A DNA stretch of 64,000 bases from Proteles cristata cristata (GCA_017311185.1 JAESUZ010005528.1:744001-808000); one strand, 5' to 3'. Positions 32,655 to 43,545 are shown, counted from the first letter of the stretch. Notes: generated by a model not told the origin, from the sequence alone. Program-made: numbers and translations.

Positions 32655-33035
32655 TATACATGAGTCATTTGACCTATGTGAAACTCAATTTTATTTTATT
32701 TTCTTTTTTTTTTATTATTAATTTCTGAGAGAGAGAGAGACAGCGTGAGCAGGGGTGGATCAGAGAGAGAGAGGGAGATACAGAATCTGAAACAAGCTCC
32801 AGGCTCTGAGTTAGCTGTCAGCACAGAGCCCGATGCGGGGCTGGAACCCATGAACTGTGAGATCATGACCTGAGCCGAAGTCAGACGCTTAACTGACTGA
32901 GCCATCCAGGCGCCACGAAACTCATTTTCTTATTGGCAAAATGGGGCTAATTATGTTGGAACCACTTTTCAATGTTTTTGTGAGGTTAGAGATCATGTAT
33001 ACAACATGACCAATCTGGAGAACTATATCAAGGCA
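32655..33035 (+). mobile_element. MIR SINE split by a CAN SINE
   Basis: GAGTCATTTGACCTATGTGAAACTC left of the SINE and CTCATTTTCTTATTGGCAAAATGGGGC right of it join to the MIR core ('gtcatttaacctctctgaaactcagtttcctcatctgtaaaatgggg'). It continues with TTTTTGTGAGGTTAGAG. Confidence 0.75.
32694..32916 (-). mobile_element. CAN SINE with AGCT-duplicated body
   Basis: Inserted in a MIR. GAAACTCA at 32680-32687 and 32917-32924 forms the clear part of the TSD. The body GAGTTAGCTGTCAGCAC carries the extra AGCT also seen at 39600s and 54511. The head ends CCATCCAGGCGCCAC. Confidence 0.92.
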
Positions 33036-33039
33036 TAAA

Positions 33040-33500
33040 AAAGGCGTTGTTTCAGGTATCTATGGTGTATTACAAATGACATCAAAATGTAATGGCCTTC
33101 ATAGGTCTCAAAAGGCCCAAGTCCAGGCTAACTGGCATTAATCTGGAGACTTGGGGGTAGGAATCCACTTCCACATTCATTCAGGTTGTTGGTAGAGTCC
33201 GGTTTCCTGTTGGCTGTCAGTGGGGATCATTCATTATTTTCAGGGGCAAGTGCTCCCTCTGTCTTCAAACCAGCAAGAATGCATTGATTCCTTCCCAATC
33301 TTCAAATAGCTCTATCTTCTTCTGCCACCAGCCCACAGAGCTGGACTTTATCTTATGAATAATGAGAGAATGGAGCTCTGTCAAATTTCAGTGTGTTTAG
33401 TGGACTTCAACTGCCAGTAACTAGATCTCTATGCTTGAGGATTGTTCTGGAACCTCAGAAAGCTGCTCTGCCTGTGTGTGAAAATCAAGAAGTACTTTGG
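33040..33500 (-). mobile_element. Old dispersed repeat, family uncertain
   Basis: CTATGGTGTATTACAAATGAC, ATTCATTCAGGTTGTTGGTAG, TCCGGTTTCCTGTTGGCTGTC resemble a widespread mammalian repeat with the order 'gttgctgcataacaaatcacc... ggttgttggcagaattcagttccttg tgggctgtt'. I assign no family name. Confidence 0.42.
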
Positions 33501-33853
33501 GCTTAACTCCCGTCAGTCACTGGTTGAGCAGTCCTCAAACTGTGACTGATGGTAGTGTATAAATATCCCACATCCCTCAGTGTGTTAGTTTCTTAGGACT
33601 TCCCTTTCAAAGTATGATAAACTGGCCCTAAAACAACAGAAATGTTTTCTTAATCACATTTCTGGAAGCTAGAAGTCCAAAATCAAGGTGTTACCATGAC
33701 CATGCTCTCTCTGAGACTCTGGGTAGAATCTTTCCTTGCCTCATCTTAGCTTTTGCTGTCACCATTAATCTTTGGTGTTCCTTGGCTTGTAGCTGTATGA
33801 GTTCATCTCTGTCTTCATCTTCACATGACCTTCTTTCCTCTTATCTTCACATC

Positions 33854-33957
33854 TTCTCCTCTCTTCCTCCTCTCCCTCTTATTCTTTTCCTCCTCCTCTT
33901 CCTCCTCCCCCACCTCTTCTTCCTCCTCCTCCTCCTCTTTCTTCTTCTTCAAGAAAG
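33854..33957. repeat. (CCT/CTT)-rich trinucleotide tract
   Basis: About 100 bases of CCTCCTCTT-type sequence. It produces Ser- or Leu-rich false frames on the plus strand. Confidence 0.9.
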
Positions 33958-34112
33958 AAAGAGAGCAAGTGGGGGAGAGAGAGAGAATCTTAAGCAAACT
34001 CCATGCTCAGCATGGAGTCTGACACTGGGGCTCTATCCCATGACCCTGGGATCATGACCTGAGCTGAAATCCAGAGTCAGACACTCAGCCGACTTGGCCA
34101 CCCAGGTGCCCC
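33854..34112 (-). mobile_element. CAN SINE with pyrimidine-expanded tail, inside an LTR relic
   Basis: TTCACATC at 33846-33853 and 34115-34122 flanks the element. The SINE proper runs from about 33950 to 34112 (GCCACCCAGGTGCCCC) with a short aberrant body (CATGCTCAGCATGGAGTCTG). The CTC/CTT-rich run from 33854 is therefore best read as its grown tail, as at 28492. Confidence 0.78.
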
Positions 34113-34272
34113 AATTCACATCATCTTCTTATAATGAGACCGATCATGTTGTATTCAGGGCCTGCCTTATTCGGGATGAACACGTCTTTACTAAATTAAT
34201 CACATGTTCTGAGGTCCTGGAGGTTAGAACTTTAACATATCTGTTTGGGGTATGTAATTCAGCCCATAACAC

Positions 34273-34532
34273 TTACGGTGAGGAAATTCTTTGGTGTGAA
34301 TTTTACAGCATTTCCCAGAGTTTCTCCAGAGGACTCAGCTTTGGTTTCCCACTGTGATAGCTGGCTCTGTAACACTTTTATTGGTTGCCTTCCCTGCCCC
34401 CATCGCTTTCTTACTCCTTCCTGGTATTCCCCTCATTTTCTAAATAAGCTTTCCACACTCAAGTTCTTATCTGAGGGGACCCAAACAAAATCTGTTCCTG
34501 GGAAAACCCAGACAAAAGTAATAAAGATTTTT
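34273..34532. other. Non-coding stretch, nothing recognised
   Basis: About 260 bases. The 144-codon plus-strand frame crossing it (34245-34679) runs into the SINE and is chance. Confidence 0.5.
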
Positions 34533-34751
34533 AAATGTTTATTTATTTATTTTGAGAGAGAGAGAGAGAGAGAGAACAAACATGTGCAAGCAGGGGAGGG
34601 GCAGAGAGGGAGAGAAAAAGGATCCCAAGGAGGCTCTGTGCTATCAGTGCAGAGCCTGACATGCAGCTCATTCTCATGAACTATGAGATCATGACCTGAG
34701 TTGAAATCGAGAGTCAGACACTTAACCAACCGAAGCCACCCAGGTGCCCCC
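34533..34751 (-). mobile_element. CAN SINE, old variant
   Basis: The tail is TTAAATGTTTATTTATTTATT, the body GTGCTATCAGTGCAGAGCC, and the head has GAAGCCACCCAGG with an extra A. AGTAATAAAGATTTTT (left) and ATAGTGAAGATTTTT (right) are a diverged TSD. Confidence 0.88.
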
Positions 34752-35869
34752 CAAAATAGTGAAGATTTTTGATGATGGATTGACCAGTTGGAAGCTCACC
34801 TTTTGGACTTAAGTTGACAGTGTAACAAAATTTGGGGTCAAGGACGACATACAGAAGGCACTGAGGTTGAACAGAAGCAGAGAGATGCCACATCTACTTC
34901 CATTCTGTACTGGGTATAAAAGAGATCGTGTTGGTGTCCAGGATGGTGTCTTGCTTTCTCTAAATCCTGTTGGCACCTGCTTCTTCAATTCTGATTAGAA
35001 GCAGAAGGTTGCATGCTTCCATCAAACATAATGACAAACAGCTTTGAGCCCTTAATTATCTGTTAAGGTGTTATCTGAGATTTATACTGTTTATAAAAAC
35101 AGTCCTAGTAGAGTTTTAGTGGTGGTCAATTTAAGGATCATGTCTCAGGGTTCCTTACATGCTTAGCTTACCTAAGGATTCCCAAACATGTAATTTCCCA
35201 AAAATAACTCTCCTTGTCCCAATTCCTCCATTAATTTAATTTAGCACTTATTTAATACGCTGCAAGGAGTTTTTATTTCAAAGCAAGAAGGCAGAAGACA
35301 AATGCTTACTCCTCAAGAAAAAGAAAAGCAACAACAAGAATAACCATCACAATATCAAAGACAATCGTGGTGTGAAATCCAAGGGTAAGAAAGGAATGGT
35401 TGGTAAAGGGCAAAGCCAGGTTATTTTCCAAACTCAGCCTCTGTCTCCTGTGCCTGTCAGAGGATTATCCAGTAGTGATCATGAATGCAGTGGTCATAAA
35501 TCTCTTTCACGTATGAAGAATCATTTGTGACAACCTTGAAACTAAGATCTAGATGAGCGAAGAAATATGTAATCAACCCTTTGACCCCTGCACAATTGTC
35601 CTTTCTGATTCCTCTACCAACTGAATCCCTGAGAACATTCTCCTCCATTTTCTCAGCCAGCAATCTGGCATGAGGGAAATCTGTGCACATAAGGTCATGT
35701 CTGTCTGGACATGCCCCCTGCCTTCATCTAGGTATGGCAGTATTAGCAGCAGAGCAGACATGAGAGGCCCACACAGCTTGATTTCAGATTAGATGTGCTG
35801 TTTGTACGTGGCCATGGCTTATAGCTCATGCATTTATTATACTAACTAGTGTATTCTGTATTGCATTTC
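34752..35869. other. Non-coding stretch, nothing recognised
   Basis: About 1.1 kb. 35270-35400 is A-rich (AAGAAAAAGAAAAGCAACAAC) but no retroelement can be named. Confidence 0.5.
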
Positions 35870-35965
35870 AGCAGTCGTTCACGTATATAAGTACCCTCGG
35901 CACATAGCATAGAGTCTTACCCAAAGGGAGAGCTCACTATATGTTTGTTAAAGAAACTGATTGCT
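35870..35965 (+). mobile_element. L2 terminal fragment (tentative)
   Basis: GTACCCTCGGCACATAGCATAG and AGAGCTCACTATATGTTTG fit the L2 3' end 'cctagcacagtgcctggcacatagtaggcgctcaataaatgtttgttg' loosely. Confidence 0.4.
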
Positions 35966-36598
35966 TAGAAACTTCCTAAGATGAGGTCTGTAACAGAACA
36001 TAAAATCCTGAGGAGAAAGCTTAGAGTTGAATATACACATGAAATATGAGGGGATCACCCACAAAACTAAGCCATGTAATCAGATGCTAAAAATTCCAAG
36101 TATGCATAATGAAGATATGCATACGGCCCTTAAGGAATCATAGCTCTCTCTTGGTCCCTTTTACCAGAGAGTGTTTGTAAACTGATTCTATTCACATGGT
36201 GGGCAAACGATGGCAATTGGCCCCCCGAGATATGTGTGTATAGAACTGATTGTTAGCATCACATTAAACAATTACACAACCGATACCATAGCATGTATGG
36301 AATGATCACCACATCTCTGGCATGCTAGTCTTGTGGGATGTGGTCACTCAGACAGCAATACTGCATTGGCCAAAGTTAGGAGCGATCCTGGGCATGGGGG
36401 AGAGAGCTCTGTGGGATATGGCCACAGACCAAAGAGGAACAACTAAATGAGGCAGCCAGCAGTTTACCTCAAGTGTTAGAGAGACAAATCCTCTGTAAAG
36501 TTTACCCTGAAAAAGAATGTTATATGCTTGCTGATGCAGAGACTGAGGATTATTTTCAAGTAGTAAGCAAAGACCCTGAAAGAACACAATAGCCAGCA
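35966..36598. other. Non-coding stretch, nothing recognised
   Basis: About 630 bases without a nameable element. Confidence 0.5.
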
Positions 36599-36599
36599 T

Positions 36600-36762
36600 G
36601 AACTCCTACTCTGTGCCAAGCATTACATGTGTCTCAGCACAATGCTATCACATAGGTGTGCCCACAGATCAGAGATAAGAAAATAAATGTGAAATGAGCT
36701 CCATGTCAGAAAATTGTAAGAGGCAGGGCAAAGATTCCAAGCTAGGTCTGTGTGATTCTACA
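36600..36762 (-). mobile_element. MIR SINE fragment
   Basis: On the plus strand ACTCCTACTCTGTGCCAAGC, GATAAGAAAATAAATGTGAAATG and GGCAGGGCAAAGATTCCAAG are a diverged reverse complement of MIR. Confidence 0.6.
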
Positions 36763-37320
36763 GATCTGCAGTACACTGGCACATAGTGCCCTTATAGAGC
36801 AGGATATAGAGCAGGACAAGGCTTTATTTGATATGTCAAGGAGTGTTAGCAGCCTTGCAAAATAGAAGAATCCAAACCAGGCAATTATCACAGTAGAAGT
36901 TCAGAGATATTAACAAGGTCCCTAATAAAGGAGATACCTGGGCTGGTCTTAGAATCCATCGAATGTCCTTATGCTTATAAAGGGAAAAGTCTACTTTTAT
37001 CCTCCAGGAATGCTTGCATGTAAAGAATCTCTTCCAAGTCTTATCACAGATATTAATCTTGTTCAACACTGGGGATCCAAGATTCTAGTCTTCAGAGTGG
37101 GCCAAACCCTGCAGTGGGCAACCACTGTTCTAGACTGCTGTCAGCACAAGCCCTGTCCCTCCACAGACTGCAGATGCCCTCATCAAACACATTTGCTGTC
37201 CTCAAAGAACTTCCGCTTAACGAATAGCTGCCTTAAATTTATGAGGACAGACCGACTCCTGACATTTCCAAGTGAATTCCTGCAGGTTATTGTCACATAA
37301 TGAGATTAAAGAGCTGCAAA
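36763..37320. other. Non-coding stretch, nothing recognised
   Basis: About 560 bases. A 109-codon frame at 36971-37300 has no domain. Confidence 0.5.
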
Positions 37321-37816
37321 TTTGGGGCTCCTGGGTGGCTCAGTCAGTTAAGCATCTGATTTCAGCTCAGGTCATGATCTCATGGTTGGTGAGTTTGAGC
37401 CCCGCATTGGGCTCTGTGCTGTCAGCTCAGAGCCTGGAGCCTGCTTTGGATTTTGTGTCTCCCTCTCTCTCCACCCCTCCCTGCATTCATGGTCTCTCTC
37501 TCTCTCTCTCTCTCTGTCAAAAATAAATAAACATTATGGGGCACCTGGGTGGCTTAGTCGGTTAAGCGTCCGACTTTCGCTTAGGTCTTGATCTCGCGGT
37601 TCGTGGGTTCGAGCCCCGCGTCAGGCTCTGTGCTGACTGCCAGCTCAGAGCCTGGAGCCTGCTTCAGATTCTGTGTCTCCCTCTCTCTCTGACCCTCATC
37701 TGCTCATGCTGACTCTCTCTCTCTCCTAGAAATAAATAAAACATTAAAAATATAAACTATGTTTCAAGCAAGAAACTTTAAAAAAAAAAAAATAAATAAA
37801 CATTAAAAAAATTTAA
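37321..37816 (+). mobile_element. CAN SINE (outer), tail hosting a second SINE
   Basis: The outer SINE starts TTTGGGGCTCCTGGGTGGCTC. Its head, body (GCTGTCAGCTCAGAG) and CT repeat run to about 37535. AAATAAATAAACATTA then stops and picks up again at about 37785-37816 (AAATAAATAAACATTAAAAA), beyond the inner SINE. AGAGCTGCAA (left, 37311-37320) and AAAAGCTGCAA (right) form its probable TSD. Confidence 0.85.
37538..37770 (+). mobile_element. CAN SINE (inner), young variant
   Basis: The GGGGCACCTGGGTGGCTTAG head keeps an intact B box GGGTTCGAGCCCC. The body TGCTGACTGCCAGCTCAGAG and tail CCTAGAAATAAATAAAAC identify the young variant. It landed in the tail of the outer SINE. Confidence 0.9.
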
Positions 37817-38628
37817 AAAGCTGCAAGCTTATAAGGGACAGTTGCTGGATTTCTCATATTCCATATAACATGTTGTCTGAGATTGACGTGACTTGATAGA
37901 GTTTATAGAGAAATGCGCAGTAAGATTTATAAAAGGCATTAGCATTGAAGCAAGCAAAAATGGCACCTGTAGTCATGTCCAAGAGACCACAATTTCTAAA
38001 CATTATTAGAGGTCATCATTCTGTTTCTGGAACTAAAATGCTCACCAGCTCAGACAGGAGCAAATCTCCGTCTGCTACCAGGGCAAGAGATTACAACTCT
38101 CCCTTCTCTGTCCTCGACCTGGTGTTGGCACTTAGGAGATCCCATTCCATGACCATAATTCAGTGTCTGTGAGCAGCGCAAAATAGAAAGTGTCTGTCAT
38201 TCAGCTGGAGGGACCTGTTCCAAGTCTGAATTTACTGGAGGGGATCTTTAGAAAGGGCAAGAAGGGAAGGAAAGCAAAGGTATGCAAACAGAGCCAGGCA
38301 GGGGGAAAGATTAAATATTGCTATTTGAATGCATAAATGTCTTCATGTTTAATAAGTACTCACAGATCTAGGAAAGAAAGTTTCAGACAAAAGATAGTTA
38401 TAAGTTGTTCCCTATCTGAGCAGCTGGTACCCTGAGGCCATCAATGGGGCTCTGTATTTATACTAGCCCAGGAGCCCTTACTTTGGTTTCCGATTCGGTA
38501 TCTTTGTGTTTCCAGATGTAGGCTGCTAACTTAACACTGTTTTGCGTACCCAGTGCCTATTGTTTACTCTTTCGGGTATCATCATGCTGAATTTTTTTTA
38601 GGTAACCATATGCTTTCCAAGGTAAATC
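37817..38628. other. Non-coding stretch, nothing recognised
   Basis: About 800 bases with no nameable element. Confidence 0.5.
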
Positions 38629-38629
38629 T

Positions 38630-39062
38630 CAGTACGTGGGGTGGAACTGGGCTATTCCCTGCTCCCTGCTCTAGGAATGGCACAAGACTCAGAACCAACC
38701 AGTTGACATGTTTCACAAATTCTAAATCTCCTAACTCTGATTAGTCACAGCTGGACACATGACCTAACTGGTCCAAAAAGAATCAACTGGAAGATTTGTT
38801 TTTTTCCTTTCTAGAACTATTGAGAAAGAGAAGCTCTCTTTCCGTCAGGGTTGGTTTCCAAGCTGGTAAGATGTACACCCGGAGTGGTGAGCACTTTACC
38901 ATCAGGAAAGCGGAGTCCAGTAAGGAAGAGGAACAGAGTTTTGATGATAGTGTTTGAGCTCCTAGATCCCACTATGCCTGAAGTTAGCTACCTCTGCAAT
39001 TTTAGGTACTCTTCTAATAGGTTATCTTTTATTGCTCAAGCCACTTTGGGTCAGGCCACTTT
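38630..39062 (+). mobile_element. Old dispersed repeat, family uncertain
   Basis: CACATGACCTAACTGGTCC, AAAGAATCAACTGGAAG, GTTTGAGCTCCTAGATCCC, CTATGCCTGAAGTTAGC and CAAGCCACTTTGGGTCAGG match, in order, a common mammalian repeat I recall but cannot name. It is likely related to 16440-16935 in the opposite orientation. Confidence 0.42.
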
Positions 39063-39216
39063 CCACTAATATATAGGATACTAATATACTTCTCAAGCCT
39101 TTTCTGGAGACTAGAATTTGTCCCTAAACCTTAACCACCTTGAGAGGGTTCTTCCTGTCAAACCTCCCTGATTCTGAGGATCTCCCTAGATATTCTACCC
39201 TCTTCCTTTACATCCA

Positions 39217-39460
39217 GCAGCTCTCAACTGAAGGTGAGTTTGTCCTCTAAGCAACATTTGAAAATATCTGGAGACATTTTTGATTGTCATTTTTGATTGG
39301 TGTAGGTGGGCACAGTCCAGGGGTGCTATGAAGGATCCTACAACACACAGAAGGGTCCCCCTGCAGCAAAGAGTTATTCAGCCAAATGTTAATAGCAACT
39401 ATGTTATAGTGATTTATGAGAAGAAATAAATATTTGGTCTTCTTCCTACTTCCTAGCACA
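39217..39460 (+). mobile_element. hAT-Charlie non-autonomous relic (MER20-like)
   Basis: AGCTCTCAACTGAAGGTG, GCAACATTTGAAAATATCTGG, AGACATTTTTGATTGTC, GGATCCTACAACACACAG and AAAGAGTTATTCAGCC reproduce the order 'tctcaaccgggggcgattttg... ggggacatttggcaatgtctggagacatttttggttgtc... aacatcctacaatgcacagg... agaattatccggcc'. A MER20-type assignment is my best guess. Confidence 0.6.
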
Positions 39461-39604
39461 GAACACTTAAAATTTCCTAAATGCTAAGAGCTGGTAGGGT
39501 GTCTTTGTTATGTTAATGAGGTGACTTTTGGAAAACCCCTAACTAGATAACTTAAGAATGACGTCTGGTTACCTGTGAAACCATCCATGCATTAAAAAAA
39601 CATT

Positions 39605-39836
39605 TTTTTAATGTTTATCTATTTTTTTAATTTTTAAAGTGTTTTATTTATTTCTGATAGAGACAGCGTGAGCAAGGGAGGGTCAGAGAGAGAGGGAGAC
39701 ACAGAATCTGAAGTAGGCTCCAGGCTCTGAGCTAGCTGTCAGCACAGAGCCCGACGTGGGGCTCAAACCCACAAACCGTAAGATCATGACCTGAGCCAAA
39801 GTCGGACGCTTAACGGACTGAGCCACCCAGGCATCC
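39605..39836 (-). mobile_element. CAN SINE (inner) with AGCT-duplicated body
   Basis: The tail is TTTTAAAGTGTTTTATTTATT and the body GAGCTAGCTGTCAGCACAGAG, with GCCACCCAGGCATCCC at the head. It sits in the tail of the SINE that follows. AATGTTTAT appears on both sides (about 39610 and 39838), the local TSD. Confidence 0.85.
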
Positions 39837-40046
39837 CAATGTTTATTTGAGAGAGAGAGAGAGAGAGGGAGACAGAGAAAGAGCAGGGGAAGGGCAGAGA
39901 GAGAGAGAGGGAGACAGGATATGAAGCAGGCTCCAGGCTCTGAGCTGTCAGCACAGAGCCCAACGCAGGCCTTGAACTCACAGACCACAGATCATGACCT
40001 GAGCTGAAATCAGATGCTTAACCGACTGAGCCACCCAGGTGCCCCC
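39837..40046 (-). mobile_element. CAN SINE (outer), head side
   Basis: It resumes as AATGTTTATTTGAGAGAG, body GAGCTGTCAGCACAGAGCC, head ending GCCACCCAGGTGCCCCC at 40046. Its own tail beyond the inner SINE is the AAAAAAACATTTTTTTAATG near 39590-39620. Confidence 0.86.
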
Positions 40047-40800
40047 ATCCATATGGTTAGAAGTTTGGAACATTCAGTCCCATCTCTGACCTCAAGGTGG
40101 AAGAAAGGGGCTGGAGTTCATTCCCCAATGGCCAATGATTTGATCACTGGCTGCCTACTTAAGGAAGCCTCCATAAAACCTCCAAAGGTCAGGTTTGGAG
40201 AACTTCGTTGGCAAATCTGGAGATTCAGGAGAAGTGTCACCTCAGAAAACATGGAAGTCACCCTTCCTACATGTGAGTTGTCCTATGAATTTCTTCCATT
40301 TGGCTCTTCTTTGTTTTTTCCTTTTATAACAAAGAAATAATCTTGTAAGCAAACTGTATCCCCAAGTTCTGTGAGCCCCTCTAACAAAGCAGTCAAACCT
40401 GAGGAGGGGGTCACGGTCACCTCTGATCTGTGGCCCTTCGCTCAGAAGCACAGGCAACAGCCTGAACTTGAAACTAGCATCTAAAGTGGGGAAGAGGCAA
40501 TCTTGTAGGACCAAGACTTTAACCTGCGGGATCTAATGCTGTCTCTAGGACAATGTCAGAATCGAGTTCAATTGGGGGACATTCAGCTGGTGTCACATGA
40601 CTGCTTGGGGCGGGGGAGAAAAACCCACATCCAGTATCAGAAGTGTCTATCAGAAGGTAGAGTTGTATTCAGAGAGACTTGTGTATAATGTAAAGGAAAA
40701 CAGTGGTTTGTTTTGTTTTGTTCTGTTTTTTCCACAGTGCGGCTGTTGAGAAACTCTGCTTTCGATATTCTAATCCGGCTGTTTCCCAGGCACTGGTATT
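40047..40800. other. Non-coding stretch, nothing recognised
   Basis: About 750 bases. The frames of 90-108 codons at 40014-40514 overlap on opposite strands and carry no domain. Confidence 0.5.
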
Positions 40801-40804
40801 TACC

Positions 40805-40935
40805 ACCGTTCACTAATTCTTTGTTCAAAAACCATGTATTACAGGCCCTGCGCTGAGCATTGTACGCATGTCAGGGATACAGTGTGGTCAGGGCCCAGCC
40901 CTTGCTGTCAGAGAGCTTACAGAACGATGGGACCC
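40805..40935 (-). mobile_element. L2 LINE fragment, antisense
   Basis: CCCTGCGCTGAGCATTG, CAGGGATACAGTGTGGTCAG and GCTTACAGAACGATGG are the reverse complement of the L2 3' region ('gcactgtgctaggcgctggggatacag... ctcacagtctagtggg'). Confidence 0.62.
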
Positions 40936-42404
40936 CACTGGCCTTGTCCTCTGGCCGTTTGCCTCAGGGAAACTCCCAGGATCTCAGATCCACCCTGGGA
41001 CTCTGTATCGTCTGGCAGTGCTGGACATCCTGAGCGTGGTCCGTTCTGTTGCCTTTCGAATCTGATTGTGACACATGACATTCATCATCCCAAACATATT
41101 TTTAGCACAGCAATGCCTCATTTGTAATGACAGCAGAGAATTTTCTCGGGTTTTATATGGCCTAAGAGAATTTGAACTCTTTCAGTCTTGTTTTTTGGTG
41201 TTTTCTTGTTGTTTTGGCTTTCGCGGGAAATCTTTATCTGGAGGAGCAGCAGACCATAATTATGTCTTTTTGGCTCCATGATGTGTTACGTAATGGATGT
41301 TGGTTGAACAGAGACCATTTACAAATGTAGAGGAAATGAGTGCAAATTTGCTGTTCTGTCTGGAGCACTGGCAGTATATAATTTTGGATTACTGCTCGCT
41401 AATGTCTGACAGATGATTTTTAAGGTGTTTCTTTAACCTTATTATGCTTGTAGTGTATTCCAGAACTCAGAAATTTGATTCAGATTCAGTGAGGGCAGAA
41501 TCACAGGCATGAATGTTCTTTTCCTGGGTGAACCAAGTGGACAAAATAGGTTGCTCTGGAAAGCTTTCGGACTGCTATTTTGAAATCTGGTCATGTATTT
41601 TTAGCCTGAAAAACGTCTGCTCTGACACGTTTTCTCATGGGGACACGTGGCGGCTTCTAGAAGGAAAGCCCCAGCACTGTGTTCCCGTCATGTAACAGCA
41701 GGCCGCGCAGGCAGGCCAGGAAAGCCCTTTTGAATTCTAGCCATGATTATCCTAGAGTTTACATGACCACACACTCCAGCTTTGCAAAGTTATTTTTTAA
41801 CATAAAACAAAGGTGTCCTGGGGTCAGGCTGTTGCTAAGAAAGCGTAAGCAGCAGAGGCTGAGGTAATACAGGAGTAAAAGCTGTGATCTAATAAAGGTG
41901 AGTCAGAGCATCGCCCCGTAGAGCAACGTGCTTATGTAATTCACAGCTGGAGGTCTGGAGGGATGACCCCTCTGGATTTCCCCATTTGTCATCATTAAGT
42001 GGCCCTACCCCCAATGACACCAGAGACATAGCTCGGACTTCCATGATTTCTGCAGAGTCTTAGGCAGGTAGGGACAAGGGTCTTCACAGGCTTTTGGCTG
42101 GATCATTTGCTATGAGTACAATTAGGATGTCTTATTGCTTTGGGTATTTGTGTACTCCGAGTGGTCCAAATGGTTTCTTGTCTTTTGTGCTAAGGTATAG
42201 CAGATGATTAAAATGGAGTCCAATTTTCTCCTCTTGAGCTGGGGACACTGACGAAGATGTCTAAGTTATAAAAGGAACAAGAAATGACTAAATTTAATCT
42301 CAGTGAAGAAGAGGCCATTATTGTTTTAATTTCGTTGACACAAATGCCGCAGGAGTTGTGTCTTTCGATCTTATGCACCACTGCATCTATTCTAGAATTG
42401 TGTC
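40936..42404. other. Longest clean unique block on the left-centre side
   Basis: About 1.5 kb with no repeat I can recognise. It has somewhat more CpG than average (for example TTCGCGGG at 41220-41228, GACACGTGGCGG near 41641). Transcription-factor-like words occur: TGAGTCA (AP-1 core) at 41901-41907 and TTATGTAAT (C/EBP-like) at 41932-41940. These are short motifs and weak evidence. No coding frame above 97 codons and none with a domain. Confidence 0.5.
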
Positions 42405-42450
42405 TATATTGTACATGGTGTCCAATGAGTATTTGTTGAATAATGTATGA
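42405..42450 (-). mobile_element. L2 terminal sliver
   Basis: TGTCCAATGAGTATTTGTTGAATAATG ends like an L2 3' terminus, about 45 bases only. The wording AGTATTTGTTGAATAA is in the sense reading, so orientation is doubtful. Confidence 0.3.
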
Positions 42451-42842
42451 AATCAATGGTGAAATAACTCTGAGTGAGAAAGATGGAGTAAGTTTTCTTG
42501 TCACTTCTTGTGATGGTAGGATACCTTGTTGCAGGAAACTTCAGCCTAGATGAAATATCAATAAAATAATTTGTTGGAAGTAAAAAATAGGTGGTCACCA
42601 AGTCGGTTCTTTTTCAGAGAAGTTATAAAGAGACAAAATCCTGAATTGAAAGGGGGCATAGGGAAATGAGTCCCCAACTGATGCCTTCTTTCCCCTTGAA
42701 ATAGGTGTCTACAGCAGTGTAGAAGAGCCCAAGAAGCTGAGAAGACCTTTCAGAAAATGTACAGGGCTGAGGTATAAACAGTGGAATTCACCACCCACCA
42801 AGACGCAAAAGCCCTTATAGATGCCTTGAGGAGGGTGAGACC
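42451..42842. other. Non-coding stretch, nothing recognised
   Basis: About 390 bases with no nameable element. Confidence 0.5.
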
Positions 42843-42900
42843 CTGCACACCTGATTCAAATCTCAGGGTCACCACTTTCTAGCTGGGCATGTTAGCCACA
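42843..42900 (+). mobile_element. MIR core fragment
   Basis: CCTGATTCAAATCTCAGGG and CACCACTTTCTAGCTGGGC follow the MIR core. Abuts an old L1 3' region. Confidence 0.5.
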
Positions 42901-42904
42901 CTTT

Positions 42905-43545
42905 CTTTTTCTTTTTGGTGTCATTGATAAACTTTTACTGATGCACCATCATCAGTGTAGCCCTTGATGAATTAATGCAAAGTGAACATACCCATTTAAC
43001 CACTCTCCAGATCAAGAAATAGAACTCCAGAAACCTTCCTCATTACCCTCTTTTCCCAATAACCATGATTGTGACGTCTAATGTCATGAACCTATTTTGC
43101 ATATTTTTTTGCTTCACATAAATACATAGCTTAAAAAAATTGTTTTTAATGTTTGTTTTTGAAAGAGGGAGAGACAGAGCACAAGTTGGGGAGAGGTAGA
43201 GAGAGAGGGAGGCACAGAATTTGAAGCAGGCTCCAGGCTCTGAGCTGTCAGCCCAGAGCCTGATGTAGGGCTTGATCTCACAAACCGTGAGATTATGACA
43301 TGAGCCAGTCAGATGCTTAACTGACTGAGCTGCCCAGGCATCACTCTGGCTATTTTTTTTCTTTCCCATCAGCTAAAGGACTCATCTATCTTGCTGCACT
43401 TGGCCATATTTCTTTCAGTTTCTGTTGCTGTATATAACACTATTTTTTGCCCAACATAGGATTACTTTTGGTCTGTTTTTCACATGCACTTAAATGTATA
43501 CTCTGCAGCTGTTAGGTGCGGTATTCTTCACATGGCACTCAGGTC
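42905..43545 (-). mobile_element. Old L1-type 3' region, antisense, split by a SINE
   Basis: TTGATAAACTTTTACTGATGC, CATACCCATTTAACCACTC and CAGATCAAGAAATAGAACTC resemble the antisense L1M/L1ME 3' region ('ttgaggtataattgacatacaataaa... atcaccacaatcaagataatgaac'). It resumes to the right of the SINE (43130-43345) with AGTTTCTGTTGCTGTATATA. Confidence 0.5.
43131..43344 (-). mobile_element. CAN SINE, old variant
   Basis: The tail side is TTTTTAATGTTTGTTTTTGAAAG, the body GAGCTGTCAGCCCAGAGCC, and the head is degraded (GAGCTGCCCAGGCATCAC). The B box region reads GGGCTTGATCTC, so the Pol III promoter is decayed. Confidence 0.88.

Larger units (their letters stand above)
33585..34272 (-). mobile_element. 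MaLR-type LTR relic, antisense, split by a SINE
   Basis: GTGTTAGTTTCTTAGGACTTCC, GTATGATAAACTGGCCC, GGAAGCTAGAAGTCC, GGTGTTCCTTGGCTTGTAGC left of the SINE and GACCGATCATGTTGTATTC, CCTGGAGGTTAGAAC, CAGCCCATAAC right of it are the reverse complement of the same LTR type seen at 20190. The gap is the SINE at 33854-34112. Confidence 0.68.
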
